From positions 1 through 59,408 of the forward strand of contig DAHVFH010000006.1 in NCBI GenBank assembly GCA_027317105.1: a stretch of 59,408 bases of DNA, given 5' to 3'. Each line of letters starts with the position of its first letter. Position 1 is the first letter of the stretch. The notes under the pieces were generated by a model. It was not told the origin of the DNA. It did no database searches and saw only the letters and a program-made list of their open reading frames with translations. Position numbers and translations under genes: made by a program. This stretch comes from Cytophagales bacterium (GTDB lineage: Bacteria > Bacteroidota > Bacteroidia > Cytophagales > Cyclobacteriaceae). This document shows, piece after piece, positions 9,040 through 18,346 of this stretch.

Positions 9040-9270
9040 ATGGTGGCAGTTACCGGAACATATCAAAAGGGCTTTGTAAAGCTTGACAAAGAGTATCCCT
9101 CAAACGATCCGGTAAAGGTCATTATTACATTTTTGGAAGAAATTCAAACCAAGTCTGAGAAAGGTTTTTTGCTGTCAGACTTCTCCTTTTCAAGAAGTCA
9201 GAAAAACCTAGAAAACTATAAAGGATTGCTTAGTGAGGCGGTCATTGAAGAGAGAAAGGGTGATCAATGA
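9040..9270 (+). CDS. antitoxin of a VapBC-like (PIN) toxin-antitoxin pair
   Basis: This 76-residue protein has the layout of short antitoxins paired with PIN toxins in Bacteroidota. It has an N-terminal beta-strand DNA-binding part (VTGTYQKGFVKLDKEYPSNDPVKVIITF) and a C-terminal toxin-binding tail (FSFSRSQKNLENYKGLLSEAVIEERK). It looks full length. Its last codon overlaps the next start by ATGA, the usual coupling of such pairs. Its toxin partner is internally deleted (next entry), so the antitoxin is effectively an orphan here. Confidence 0.72.
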   Translation: MVAVTGTYQKGFVKLDKEYPSNDPVKVIITFLEEIQTKSEKGFLLSDFSFSRSQKNLENYKGLLSEAVIEERKGDQ

Positions 9271-9488
9271 AGATATTTTTAGACACCTCTTCTTTATTAA
9301 AGCTTTATCACAAAGAAGAAGATACAGTTGAACTTGAGTCTTTGTTTTCAGAGACTAAGATTACATCAACTTCTCTTTCATTATCCAAACAAGCTGACTT
9401 GTTTTTTGCAGCTGACAAGCTACTGAAATTGTTCCTTGAAATGGAAGGTTTGACTGAATATTCAAGGGATACAGGCAAAAAAAAATAA
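9267..9488 (+). pseudogene. VapC-like PIN toxin, internally deleted
   Basis: The frame starts MKIFLDTSSLLKLYHKEE, the normal PIN-domain N-terminus with the first metal-binding Asp. After about 35 residues it jumps to SLSKQADLFFAADKLLK, which corresponds to the extreme C-terminus of the family. At 73 aa against the usual 130-150, roughly 70-80 central residues, with the middle acidic active-site residues, are missing without a frameshift. The RNase is therefore predicted to be dead. The 5' overlap with the antitoxin (ATGA at 9267-9270) is kept, indicating a once normal operon. Confidence 0.75.
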
Positions 9489-9496
9489 ATTGTTGC

Positions 9497-11440
9497 ATGC
9501 GAGGAAAATCCAGAGTTATAATCGAAAATGTTCAGCCCGTGGTGGACGGAGGTATTTATCCGGCCAAACGTACTGTGGGCGAGCGTGTGGATGTTACGGC
9601 TTCTATTTTTGGTGACGGGCATGACCACATTCGTGCATGTGTGCTTTATAAAAAAGAAAAGGAGGGCGAATGGATCGAGATTCCAATGACCTCCGCGGTT
9701 AATGATGAATGGCAAGCTTCATTTTTGGTTTCCGAACAGGGCAGTTATTTTTTTACTATCCACGCATGGATTGATCACTTTGAAACTTGGTATGATGGGT
9801 TTATTAAAAAAGCCAATGCCAAAGTAGAGGTTAAAGTGGAACTAATGGAAGGAGCGGAGATGTTGAGAAAATTAGGGGGGATAAATCCTTTGCTGCTTCC
9901 GCTTGCTAACAAACTGGAAGACAAAACCCATTATGAAGAAGCAGTAAACTTGATTTTAAGTGATGACTTTGCAAAAATAGTTCATGAAAATTCCCTAAAA
10001 GAAATCTACACTCCCTTGGAAATAGAATACGGTATTTCTGTGGAGCATAAGAAGGCCAATTTTAGTGCATGGTACGAATTCTTTCCGCGTTCGTCTGCTT
10101 TAGAACCTGGAAAAAATGGCACGTTTCAAGATTGTTTAAAACTTTTGCCGCGCATAGCCTCAATGGGTTTTGATGTTCTTTATTTTCCACCCATCCATCC
10201 CATCGGAAAAATCAATAGAAAAGGAAAGAATAATAACGTGCGCGCCAAGAAAGACGAGCCTGGTTCACCATGGGCAATAGGCAGTGAAGAGGGTGGCCAT
10301 AAATCAATTTTGCCCGCTCTTGGCACCCTCGATGATTTCAAAAAAGTTATCAAAGAGGCAAAAAAGATAGGGATTGACATTGCGTTGGATATCGCTTTTC
10401 AATGTGCCCCCGATCACCCTTATGTGAAAGATCATCCGCAATGGTTTAAACTTCGTCCGGATGGTTCTATTCAATACGCTGAGAATCCCCCGAAAAAATA
10501 CCAAGATATTTATCCCTTCAATTTTGAATCGGATGATTGGGAAGGGCTCTGGAATGAACTTCGTTCCGTCTTCTTTTATTGGATCGAGCAAGGGGTGAAA
10601 ATATTTCGTGTAGATAACCCACACACCAAACCTATTCCTTTTTGGCAATGGGTAATCGCATCAGTAAAAGAAAAAGATCCAGAAGTGATTTTTCTTTCTG
10701 AGGCTTTTACACGGCCAAAGATTATGGCTTCGCTTGCCAAGGTTGGCTTTACGCAATCTTATACGTATTTTACCTGGCGGGTTTCTAAACAGGAGCTTAT
10801 CGAGTACATGAATGAATTGGTCTACAGCCCTTCTCGAAACTTTTTTAGACCTAATTTCTGGCCGAATACTCCGGATATCTTACCCTACCATTTGCAGCAT
10901 CAAGGTGAAAATAGTTTTATCTTACGTTATGCATTGGCGGCCACGCTGTCTTCAAATTATGGCGTTTATGGACCTGCCTACGAATTTTATGAAAACACCC
11001 CTGTTGAAGGCAAGGAAGAATATTTTAACTCCGAAAAATATGAGGTGCGTCATTACGATTGGAAACGAACCAACCGTATGACGGATATTATGACGATGCT
11101 GAACATGGCACGAAAGGCGAATGCCGCCTTACAGTCAACCTGGAACATTCAGTTTTGTGCAATTGAAAACCCTTCACTGATTGCCTACCTTAAAACGACC
11201 GATGATCTTTCCAATATCATTCTGGTGGTTGTCAATCTGGATCCGAACACCACCCAATCTGGATATGTTCAACTGCCTAAAATTAAGCTTGGATTGAATG
11301 ATAAAATCAATATTAAGTTGCATGATTTAGTTACCAACGAATCTTATCTCTGGGTGCAAGAATGGAATTTCGTAGAAATTAATCCCCATAAAATGCCCTT
11401 TCATTTGTTTAAAATTGATGTCCGTGAATCCAACATGTAG
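9497..11440 (+). CDS. glgE: alpha-1,4-glucan:maltose-1-phosphate maltosyltransferase
   Basis: This 647-residue GH13 enzyme transfers maltosyl units from maltose-1-phosphate to the non-reducing end of alpha-1,4-glucan. An N-terminal beta domain (about 1-190) begins with RVIIENVQPVVDGGIYPAKR, typical of GlgE. The catalytic barrel follows, with FRVDNPHTKP carrying nucleophile D373 and FLSEAFTRP carrying acid/base E402. The sequence WAIGSEEGGHKSI is the conserved GlgE loop. The stop at 11440 abuts the ATG of treS-mak at 11441, so the two are co-transcribed. It uses the product of the maltokinase half of the next protein. Confidence 0.95.
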   Translation: MRGKSRVIIENVQPVVDGGIYPAKRTVGERVDVTASIFGDGHDHIRACVLYKKEKEGEWIEIPMTSAVNDEWQASFLVSEQGSYFFTIHAWIDHFETWYDGFIKKANAKVEVKVELMEGAEMLRKLGGINPLLLPLANKLEDKTHYEEAVNLILSDDFAKIVHENSLKEIYTPLEIEYGISVEHKKANFSAWYEFFPRSSALEPGKNGTFQDCLKLLPRIASMGFDVLYFPPIHPIGKINRKGKNNNVRAKKDEPGSPWAIGSEEGGHKSILPALGTLDDFKKVIKEAKKIGIDIALDIAFQCAPDHPYVKDHPQWFKLRPDGSIQYAENPPKKYQDIYPFNFESDDWEGLWNELRSVFFYWIEQGVKIFRVDNPHTKPIPFWQWVIASVKEKDPEVIFLSEAFTRPKIMASLAKVGFTQSYTYFTWRVSKQELIEYMNELVYSPSRNFFRPNFWPNTPDILPYHLQHQGENSFILRYALAATLSSNYGVYGPAYEFYENTPVEGKEEYFNSEKYEVRHYDWKRTNRMTDIMTMLNMARKANAALQSTWNIQFCAIENPSLIAYLKTTDDLSNIILVVVNLDPNTTQSGYVQLPKIKLGLNDKINIKLHDLVTNESYLWVQEWNFVEINPHKMPFHLFKIDVRESNM

Positions 11441-14400
11441 ATGACAACGACTGTAAAAAATGATCCCCTATGGTATAAAGATGCAGTTATCTATGAGGTG
11501 AGCCTACGGGCATTTTGTGATGGCAATGGAGATGGTATTGGAGACTTTCAAGGGTTAATTTCTAAACTTGATTATTTGGATGACCTTGGTGTTAACACCA
11601 TTTGGCTCTTGCCTTTTTTCCCTTCCCCCCTAAAAGATGATGGTTTTGATGTCACTGAGCACTGCGATGTTCATCCTGATTATGGAACGCTTTCCGATTT
11701 CAAGCAATTTTTAAAGGAAGCCCACTTTCGTGGGATTCGGGTCATTTCTGAACTAATATTGAATCATACTTCTGATCAGCATCCTTGGTTTCAAAAATCA
11801 AGAAAAGCCAGAGCGGGATCTCGCTATAAAGGCTATTACGTTTGGAGTGAGCATGCAGAAAAATACAAAGAGGCACGGGTTATGTTTCCTGATGAAGAGA
11901 CATCGAATTGGACTTGGGACACAGAGGCCAAAGCCTACTATTGGCATCGGTTTTATCGATACCAGCCAGAATTGAATTTTGAAAACTCGGAAGTACAGCT
12001 TGAGATGATCAAGGTCATCGACTTCTGGTTAAAGATTGGTATTGATGGTTTTCGGTTGGCTTCCGTTCCTTATTTGTTTGAGGAAGAAGGGACCAATTGT
12101 GAGAACCTTCCTCAAACCCATGATTTTTTAAAAAAACTCCGAACCTATGTTGATAAGCACTATGAGGAACGTGTTTTAATTGCAGAAGCTAACTTATGGC
12201 CTGAAGATGCGGCTGAATATTTTGGAAATGGAAAGGAATGCCACATGTGCTTCAACTACCCATTGATGCCACGACTATTTCTCGGCCTTCGCACAGAAGA
12301 CAGCTATCCGATCATTGATATTTTTGAGCAAACCCCAAAGGCCTCTGAGAATAGTCAATGGGCGCTGTTCTTGCGAAACCATGATGAAATTGGCCTCGAG
12401 ATGGTGACCGAAGAAGAGCAGGACTATCTCTTCAAAGCCTATGCTACCGATCAAAATTCCAAACATAATTTGGGCATTCGCAGACGGCTCGCGCCACTCC
12501 TCAATAACGACCGAAGGAAAATGGAATTATTGTATTCTCTTTTGTTTTCCTTGCCCGGCACCCCTGTTCTTTATTACGGTGATGAAATTGGCATGGGAGA
12601 TAATATTTATTTGGGCGACCGTTATGGCGTGCGCACACCAATGCAATGGAACATGAATCTTAATGCCGGATTCTCAACAGCTAATCCACAGAAGCTTTTT
12701 TTGCCGGTGATTACAGACCCTGCCTATCGGTATGAATCCGTGAATGTTGCCACGCAAGAAGAAAATCCATCATCGCTTATGTGGTGGATCAAAAATATAT
12801 TAGCCATGCGCAAAAGACTCAATGTGTTTGGCCGCGGAGATCTGACCTTCATTGAAAGTTCCAATGCGAAGATTCTTTCGTATAGCCGTAGCTATAAGAA
12901 TCAGATCGTAGTGGTAGTCGCTAATCTTTCACAGTTTTCCCAATCCACCACGCTGGACTTCTCCGCCTTTAAAGAATATGACGTAACCGAAGCCTTTAGC
13001 CAAAACCGTTTTCGGAGCGTAAGTGAAGGTGAGTATCCCATCACTATTGGTCCCTACGGCTATTTTTGGTTTCAGGTGGATCTTTCAGAAAAGAAAGAAG
13101 CAGTCGCTGCCTCCGGTGAGTTGCCTTTATTTAAATCCGATCTTTCCTGGGAACGTACTTTTTCTGATTACGAGAACATTCGTTTTTTAGAGCGTAAAGT
13201 TTTGCAGTCTTTCATGCGCAAGTGCCGCTGGTTTGGTGGCAAAGCACGAACGGTGAGCAAAGTGCGGATCGATAAGTTGATCCCCTTAAAGGCAGATGGT
13301 GAGATGCATTATCTTTCTGTAATCGAAGTGAATTATGTACAGCGGCTACCCGAACTATACTTCTTGCCAATCTATTTTGCATCTTCCGAAACTTTGTTTG
13401 ATAAAGTTGAATACATCGCGCAAAGCGTAATCTGCAGAGCCGATTTTGAGGGGAAGATTGGCTTTCTGGTTCATAGTAGTTACGATCGGGGCTTTAGACA
13501 TTTCCTTTTTCATGCGATGGACAGAAAAACACGCATAAAAGATGACGGAGGAACGCTCGAATTTAACTCAAGCGTATATGTAAAGCTCAATGCCGATAAA
13601 GTAGATTCAAAAATATTAAAGGCCGACCAAAGCAATACGGCTATAATTTATAATGATCAATACTTCTTTAAATTTTACCGAAAAATTGAGAGTGAGATAA
13701 ACCCTGATTTAGAGATAGTCCGGTTTCTTTCCGAGAATACAAGCTTTCGGAATTCTCCTAAGTATGCAGGCAGTATTGAATATCATGACAACGATGGAAA
13801 GGTAATGGTCTTGGGATTACTTCAAGAGAAAGTAGAAAATCAAGGAGACAGTTGGGTAATGACCACTGACTCGGTAGGACGTTTTTATGAACGAGTTATG
13901 GTGAGTTCCAAAAAGGACAAACTTCCTAAATTGATCAATAAGTCATCGATTACATTTGAAGAGGCGCCCGAGTTAATCCAAGAATTTATTGGACGAGGTT
14001 TCTATGAGCGTGTTGTTCGGCTCGGTCAGCGCACTGCTGAAATGCATTTGGCTTTAGCATCAGAAAAAACAAATCCTGCCTTTGCCCCTGAACATTTCAC
14101 GGCCAATTACCAGCGCTCGCTGTATTCGATGATGCGCAAATTAACGCGCGACCGCCTCAAACTTTTGGAGCAATCGCTGCCCAAATTAAACCACGAGACG
14201 CAGCTCTTGGCGAAAGAAGTGCTGGCGATGGAAGCCCAGATTTTAAATTGTTTCAGTGAAATTTATAAATCGCCTATGAAGTCGTTACGGACGAGAATTC
14301 ATGGCGACTTTCATTTGGGGCAAGTACTCTTCACGGGAAAAGATTTTGTGATTATCGATTTTGAAGGCGAGCCAGGTTTTAGTTTTAGCGAACGCAGGTT

Positions 14401-14761
14401 AAAGAAAAACTCACTTAAAGACGTGGCGGGCATGATGCGATCGTTTCATTATGCCGCCTTCGGAAAAATTTTATTGAATGAAAATTATCGTGAAAAAGAT
14501 TTAGAACTTTTAAGCCAGTGGGCTGAACAATGGCAACATTATGTAAGCCGATTTTATATGGGTGCCTATATGGAAAAAGTAGGAATGGGCAAAAACCTGT
14601 CTGAAGAAAATGATATTTTAATGCGCGTTTACCTTTTGGAGAAAGCAATTTACGAACTCGGCTATGAGCTCAACGGTCGACCCGATTGGGTGATTATCCC
14701 GCTTCGCGGCATTCACTATCAGGTTGGCCGATTTATGTTGGCAAAGGAATCAAAGAAATAG
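11441..14761 (+). CDS. treS-mak: trehalose synthase-maltokinase fusion with an altered TreS active site
   Basis: This 1106-residue protein joins a TreS-like GH13 domain (about 1-560) to a maltokinase (about 570-1106). TreS normally isomerises trehalose and maltose; the kinase makes maltose-1-phosphate for GlgE. The TreS half keeps PFFPSPLKDDGFD, GTNCENLPQTH, acid/base E249 (IAEANLWPED), D315 (RNHDE) and GDEIGMGDNIYLGDR. However, region II reads GFRLASVPYL, where the family has RLDAVPYL: the nucleophile Asp is Ala207 (codon GCT at 12059-12061). Isomerase activity is thus probably lost, unless the base is a sequencing error. The kinase half is intact, with RIHGDFHLGQVL (D956) and IDFEGEP followed by SERR. 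It lies between glgE (adjacent) and glgB (66 bp downstream). Confidence 0.92.
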   Translation: MTTTVKNDPLWYKDAVIYEVSLRAFCDGNGDGIGDFQGLISKLDYLDDLGVNTIWLLPFFPSPLKDDGFDVTEHCDVHPDYGTLSDFKQFLKEAHFRGIRVISELILNHTSDQHPWFQKSRKARAGSRYKGYYVWSEHAEKYKEARVMFPDEETSNWTWDTEAKAYYWHRFYRYQPELNFENSEVQLEMIKVIDFWLKIGIDGFRLASVPYLFEEEGTNCENLPQTHDFLKKLRTYVDKHYEERVLIAEANLWPEDAAEYFGNGKECHMCFNYPLMPRLFLGLRTEDSYPIIDIFEQTPKASENSQWALFLRNHDEIGLEMVTEEEQDYLFKAYATDQNSKHNLGIRRRLAPLLNNDRRKMELLYSLLFSLPGTPVLYYGDEIGMGDNIYLGDRYGVRTPMQWNMNLNAGFSTANPQKLFLPVITDPAYRYESVNVATQEENPSSLMWWIKNILAMRKRLNVFGRGDLTFIESSNAKILSYSRSYKNQIVVVVANLSQFSQSTTLDFSAFKEYDVTEAFSQNRFRSVSEGEYPITIGPYGYFWFQVDLSEKKEAVAASGELPLFKSDLSWERTFSDYENIRFLERKVLQSFMRKCRWFGGKARTVSKVRIDKLIPLKADGEMHYLSVIEVNYVQRLPELYFLPIYFASSETLFDKVEYIAQSVICRADFEGKIGFLVHSSYDRGFRHFLFHAMDRKTRIKDDGGTLEFNSSVYVKLNADKVDSKILKADQSNTAIIYNDQYFFKFYRKIESEINPDLEIVRFLSENTSFRNSPKYAGSIEYHDNDGKVMVLGLLQEKVENQGDSWVMTTDSVGRFYERVMVSSKKDKLPKLINKSSITFEEAPELIQEFIGRGFYERVVRLGQRTAEMHLALASEKTNPAFAPEHFTANYQRSLYSMMRKLTRDRLKLLEQSLPKLNHETQLLAKEVLAMEAQILNCFSEIYKSPMKSLRTRIHGDFHLGQVLFTGKDFVIIDFEGEPGFSFSERRLKKNSLKDVAGMMRSFHYAAFGKILLNENYREKDLELLSQWAEQWQHYVSRFYMGAYMEKVGMGKNLSEENDILMRVYLLEKAIYELGYELNGRPDWVIIPLRGIHYQVGRFMLAKESKK

Positions 14762-14827
14762 GTTATTTGACTTTGGTGGAATAGCCTCTGTTGCCTAAGT
14801 GAAAGGAAATCTTAACGACAAAAAATT

Positions 14828-16789
14828 ATGACAAAGAAGAATATAGAAAAAAATAAAGAGAATGCAGAGAGCTTCTCGCTACTGACTGATTTCGATATTC
14901 ATCTGTTCCGATCTGGGAAACATTACAAACTGTACGAGAAACTGGGAGCACATCCAGCCAATTTTAAAAATCAAAATGGCATCTACTTTGCCGTTTGGGC
15001 ACCCAATGCTGTCGCGGTTTCCATCATTGGAAATTTTAATTTTTGGAAAAACGGTCAGCATAACTTAAATGCGCGATGGGATGAATCAGGAATTTGGGAA
15101 GGTTTTTTTCCGGGAATAGAAAAGGGCGAAGCGTACAAATTTGCCATTCATTCAAATTCGGGTGAGTATTTGGAAAAAGCAGATCCCTTTGCCTTTTATT
15201 CAGAGATTCCCCCTCGGACGGCTTCTATTGTTTGGGAAGAAGATTATCAGTGGAAAGATCAAACTTGGTTAGATCGAAGAAAGAGCCTCGTAGGAAAACC
15301 TCAACCGTATTCAGTTTACGAAGTTCATTTAGGTAGTTGGAAAAGGAAGCCAGAGGATGGCAACCGCTCGCTCAGCTACAAGGAGTTGATTGAAGAATTA
15401 GTAACCTATGTAAAGAAAGCAGGTTTCACGCATGTAGAGCTTCTTCCTGTGATGGAGCATCCGTTCTTTGGTTCTTGGGGTTATCAACTTACGGGCTATT
15501 TTGCACCCACCAGTCGCTTTGGTTCGCCACAAGAATTCATGGCGTTAGTCGATTCGTTTCATGGTGCCGGTATTGGAGTCATCTTAGATTGGGTGCCCTC
15601 GCATTTTCCTGGCGATGCACACGGTCTCTATAAATTTGATGGAACCCACTTGTATGAACATGCTGACCCTCGAAAAGGATTTCATCCAGATTGGAGTAGT
15701 TATATTTATAATTATGGGCGCAACGAAGTGTGCTCATTCTTGATCAGTAATGCGTTTTTTTGGCTTGAACGTTTTCATGTCGATGGACTTCGTGTTGATG
15801 CTGTGGCGTCAATGCTTTACTTAGATTATTCGCGCAAAGAAGGTGAGTGGGAAGCCAATGCGCACGGAGGTAACGAAAATTTAGAGGCGATCCGATTTCT
15901 CAAAGAATTCAACGAAGCGGTTTACGGCACGCATCCAGACGTGATCACCATCGCAGAGGAATCAACTGCGTGGCCAGGAGTTTCTAGGCCAACATATTTA
16001 GGCGGTCTTGGGTTTGGCCAAAAGTGGATGATGGGATGGATGCACGATACGCTGAAATACTTTAAGGATGATCCCATCTATCGGAAGTATCATCAAAATG
16101 AAATTACGTTTAGCATCATGTATGCCTTCACAGAGAATTTTATGCTGCCACTCTCTCATGATGAGGTGGTTCATGGCAAAGGTTCGTTAATTGGTCGCAT
16201 GGCAGGGGATGAGTGGAGGAAGTTTGCCAATCTTCGTTTGATGTATACCTATATGTTTGCTCACCCTGGAACGAAATTATTATTTATGGGTGGCGAGTTT
16301 GGCCAAACGGGTGAATGGAACCATGATCACAGCCTTAGTTGGAATTTGTTAGACTATGATTTGCATAAAGGCGTGTTGCAATTGATAGCCGACCTGAATG
16401 CTTTGTATAAAGCAGAACCTGCGCTGTATCAATTTCAGTTCAGCGATCGCGGCTTTGAATGGGTCGATTATTCAGATCGGGAAAACAGTGTGATGGTGTT
16501 TTTGCGAAAAGGAGAAGAACGTAACGATTTTTTGCTGGTGGCTTGCAATTTCACACCGGAAGTCCGAACCCAATATCGCGTTGGAGTTCCTGTTCGCGGC
16601 ACTTGGAAAGAGATTTTTAATTCTGATAATCTAAAATATGGTGGGAGTGGTCAAGTGAATCAGGGGATTCAGTATACATCGCCAGTAAAATACCATAACA
16701 AGGACTACTCTCTTGCCGTTACCCTGCCTCCTTTGGGGATTTCAATTTTTAAATTGGATGAGGAGCAAACCGAGTTTGAACTGGAGTAA
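14828..16789 (+). CDS. glgB: 1,4-alpha-glucan branching enzyme
   Basis: This 653-residue enzyme makes alpha-1,6 branches in glycogen-like glucan. It has an N-terminal CBM48 region (GIYFAVWAPNAVAVSIIGNFNFW). The GH13 barrel carries DGLRVDAVASMLYLDYSR with nucleophile D324, TIAEESTAWPGV with acid/base E377 and LSHDEVVHGKGS. The C-terminal beta domain is complete. The D-to-E spacing (53) equals that of Escherichia coli GlgB. It completes a maltose-1-phosphate glucan operon with glgE and treS-mak. There is no glgC or glgA in the window. Confidence 0.96.
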   Translation: MTKKNIEKNKENAESFSLLTDFDIHLFRSGKHYKLYEKLGAHPANFKNQNGIYFAVWAPNAVAVSIIGNFNFWKNGQHNLNARWDESGIWEGFFPGIEKGEAYKFAIHSNSGEYLEKADPFAFYSEIPPRTASIVWEEDYQWKDQTWLDRRKSLVGKPQPYSVYEVHLGSWKRKPEDGNRSLSYKELIEELVTYVKKAGFTHVELLPVMEHPFFGSWGYQLTGYFAPTSRFGSPQEFMALVDSFHGAGIGVILDWVPSHFPGDAHGLYKFDGTHLYEHADPRKGFHPDWSSYIYNYGRNEVCSFLISNAFFWLERFHVDGLRVDAVASMLYLDYSRKEGEWEANAHGGNENLEAIRFLKEFNEAVYGTHPDVITIAEESTAWPGVSRPTYLGGLGFGQKWMMGWMHDTLKYFKDDPIYRKYHQNEITFSIMYAFTENFMLPLSHDEVVHGKGSLIGRMAGDEWRKFANLRLMYTYMFAHPGTKLLFMGGEFGQTGEWNHDHSLSWNLLDYDLHKGVLQLIADLNALYKAEPALYQFQFSDRGFEWVDYSDRENSVMVFLRKGEERNDFLLVACNFTPEVRTQYRVGVPVRGTWKEIFNSDNLKYGGSGQVNQGIQYTSPVKYHNKDYSLAVTLPPLGISIFKLDEEQTEFELE

Positions 16790-16829
16790 TTTTTATTTTA
16801 TTTAAAATCAAAAAGAACCTCGGTTTAAA

Positions 16830-17287
16830 ATGGAAATCTGTAGATTGGATCCCTCCAGGACGGATGAAATTATCCAAATTGCAGACTGGTATTTAGCGGA
16901 ATGGTCAATCCCAAAAGAAACATCAATCGAGCGATTCTCAAAGCAGTCGACTGATGACATCCTGTTTCATCTGTTGCTCAAGAAGGATAATCAAATAGTC
17001 GCCACGGGTGGGTTACATCTTCAGGTGGGGCTAGTGAAAGTGCATAAAGAATATTCAAAATTCGGTCCTTGGGTATCTATGTTATTTACCGATAGCAATT
17101 TTCGAAATCAGGATGCGGGCAGCTTTTGCTAAACGCAATAGAACGTAAGGCGCTTGAATTTGGATTCGCTAAAATTTATTTATATACCAACAGTGCCGAA
17201 GCGCTTTATAAAAGAAATGGTTGGATCATTTTAGAACGAATTATCTACAAAGGAAAAGAAGCCGTAGTGATGATGAAGGAAATTTGA
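16830..17287 (+). pseudogene. GNAT N-acetyltransferase, frameshifted
   Basis: The first 100 codons encode an N-terminal GNAT half (DWYLAEWSIPKETS ... VATGGLHL ... WVSMLFTDSNFRNQDAG), then stop at 17130-17132. From 17120 a second frame continues QLLNAIERKALEFGFAKIYL and YTNSAEALYKRNGW, the usual acetyl-CoA-binding helix and C-terminal strand, ending at TGA 17285-17287. The break falls in the acetyl-CoA loop near 17118-17122. The two parts together are a normal-sized GNAT of about 150 aa. The lesion may be a real mutation or a sequencing error; the substrate is unknown. Confidence 0.8.
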
Positions 17288-17302
17288 TTTGGAAAACAAA
17301 AA

Positions 17303-18346
17303 TCAATCCTGTAATACATTCGTTAAGAAACTTGATTTTGATGCCAGCCAAAGGAGAAAGAAAAGCATGGCCCACTCTAAGTAAATAAAGTAAAAATCAG
17401 AGGTATCCTTGAAACGGCTTTCCTTGATCTCTGCTTTTTCATATTTGTTTATCCGGTCGAAAACATTTTTTAGCGCTTCGTTATCGGTAACTCTAAAAAA
17501 TTGCCCATTGCCGATGTCTGCGATTTTACGCATCGTAGTTTCGTCCACAGTATTCTCAACCATTTGCGGTCTGCCAAAGTAATCTTTCCCGAAGGGAACC
17601 ATGCCTTCTTTTCCCACCAAAATCGTGTAGATTTTTATGCTGTAAGCGGCTGCCAATTCCGCTGAGGTGATCGGGTCGATGTTTCCAGCGGTGTTATCAC
17701 CATCACTGATCAGGATGCATACTTTTGACTTTGATTCCGACTCGCTCATCCGATTGGTAACTACCGCCATGGCACTGCCAATAGCTGTGCCGCGCGACTC
17801 GATCATGTCAAAGGTGATATCATTCAGGTAGGAGTAGAGCAAGTTATAATCGGTGGTGAGTGGCGCCAGCGAAAATGCATCTCCTGAAAAAACAACAAGT
17901 CCGATGCGGTCTTGCATTCTTCCTTTAATGAAATCGCGCGCGACCTGCTTAGCGGCTTCTAACCGATTGGGTTGAAAATCCTCAATCTGCATGGACTGTG
18001 AAATATCCAACGCGATCATAATGTCGATACCTTCTGTCCATTGTTCTACCTTTTCGTTTGACCGCTGTGGCCTTGCCAACGCGACAAGAATCAGCATCAT
18101 CACGAGCATTAGAATAATTTCCGGGATAAAACGCAGCCAGTTGAAGATCGAACTTTTCAAATCGCTTCCGATCAGCGCCACAGGAAGTTTCTGGTTAAGA
18201 AAGTAGCGGATGAGCCAGCGTAAAATGAAAGCGATGGGTATAGCAGGGATGAGGTAAAGGAAAATTTTACTTTCCCAAGTTAACGCATTCAGAGTGGATG
18301 GAGAAAACCAATCCAGGGAATACCACGGTGAAGTGAACTTATCCAT
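17303..18346 (-). CDS. BatA-like VWA-domain membrane protein
   Basis: This 347-residue protein has two N-terminal membrane helices (IFLYLIPAIPIAFILRWLI and IILMLVMMLILVALARP). A VWA domain follows with the MIDAS motif DISQS (about residue 94) plus T and D residues (TTDYN, ISDGDNTAG), and a C-terminal membrane helix (YLEWAMLFFLLWLAS) closes it. This is the BatA/aerotolerance layout; such proteins act with MoxR ATPases in envelope stress. Its start overlaps the upstream gene's end by 8 bp. The usual downstream partners batB, batC and batD are absent, as the neighbour is a GNAT remnant on the other strand. Confidence 0.87.
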   Translation of the reverse strand: MDKFTSPWYSLDWFSPSTLNALTWESKIFLYLIPAIPIAFILRWLIRYFLNQKLPVALIGSDLKSSIFNWLRFIPEIILMLVMMLILVALARPQRSNEKVEQWTEGIDIMIALDISQSMQIEDFQPNRLEAAKQVARDFIKGRMQDRIGLVVFSGDAFSLAPLTTDYNLLYSYLNDITFDMIESRGTAIGSAMAVVTNRMSESESKSKVCILISDGDNTAGNIDPITSAELAAAYSIKIYTILVGKEGMVPFGKDYFGRPQMVENTVDETTMRKIADIGNGQFFRVTDNEALKNVFDRINKYEKAEIKESRFKDTSDFYFIYLEWAMLFFLLWLASKSSFLTNVLQD

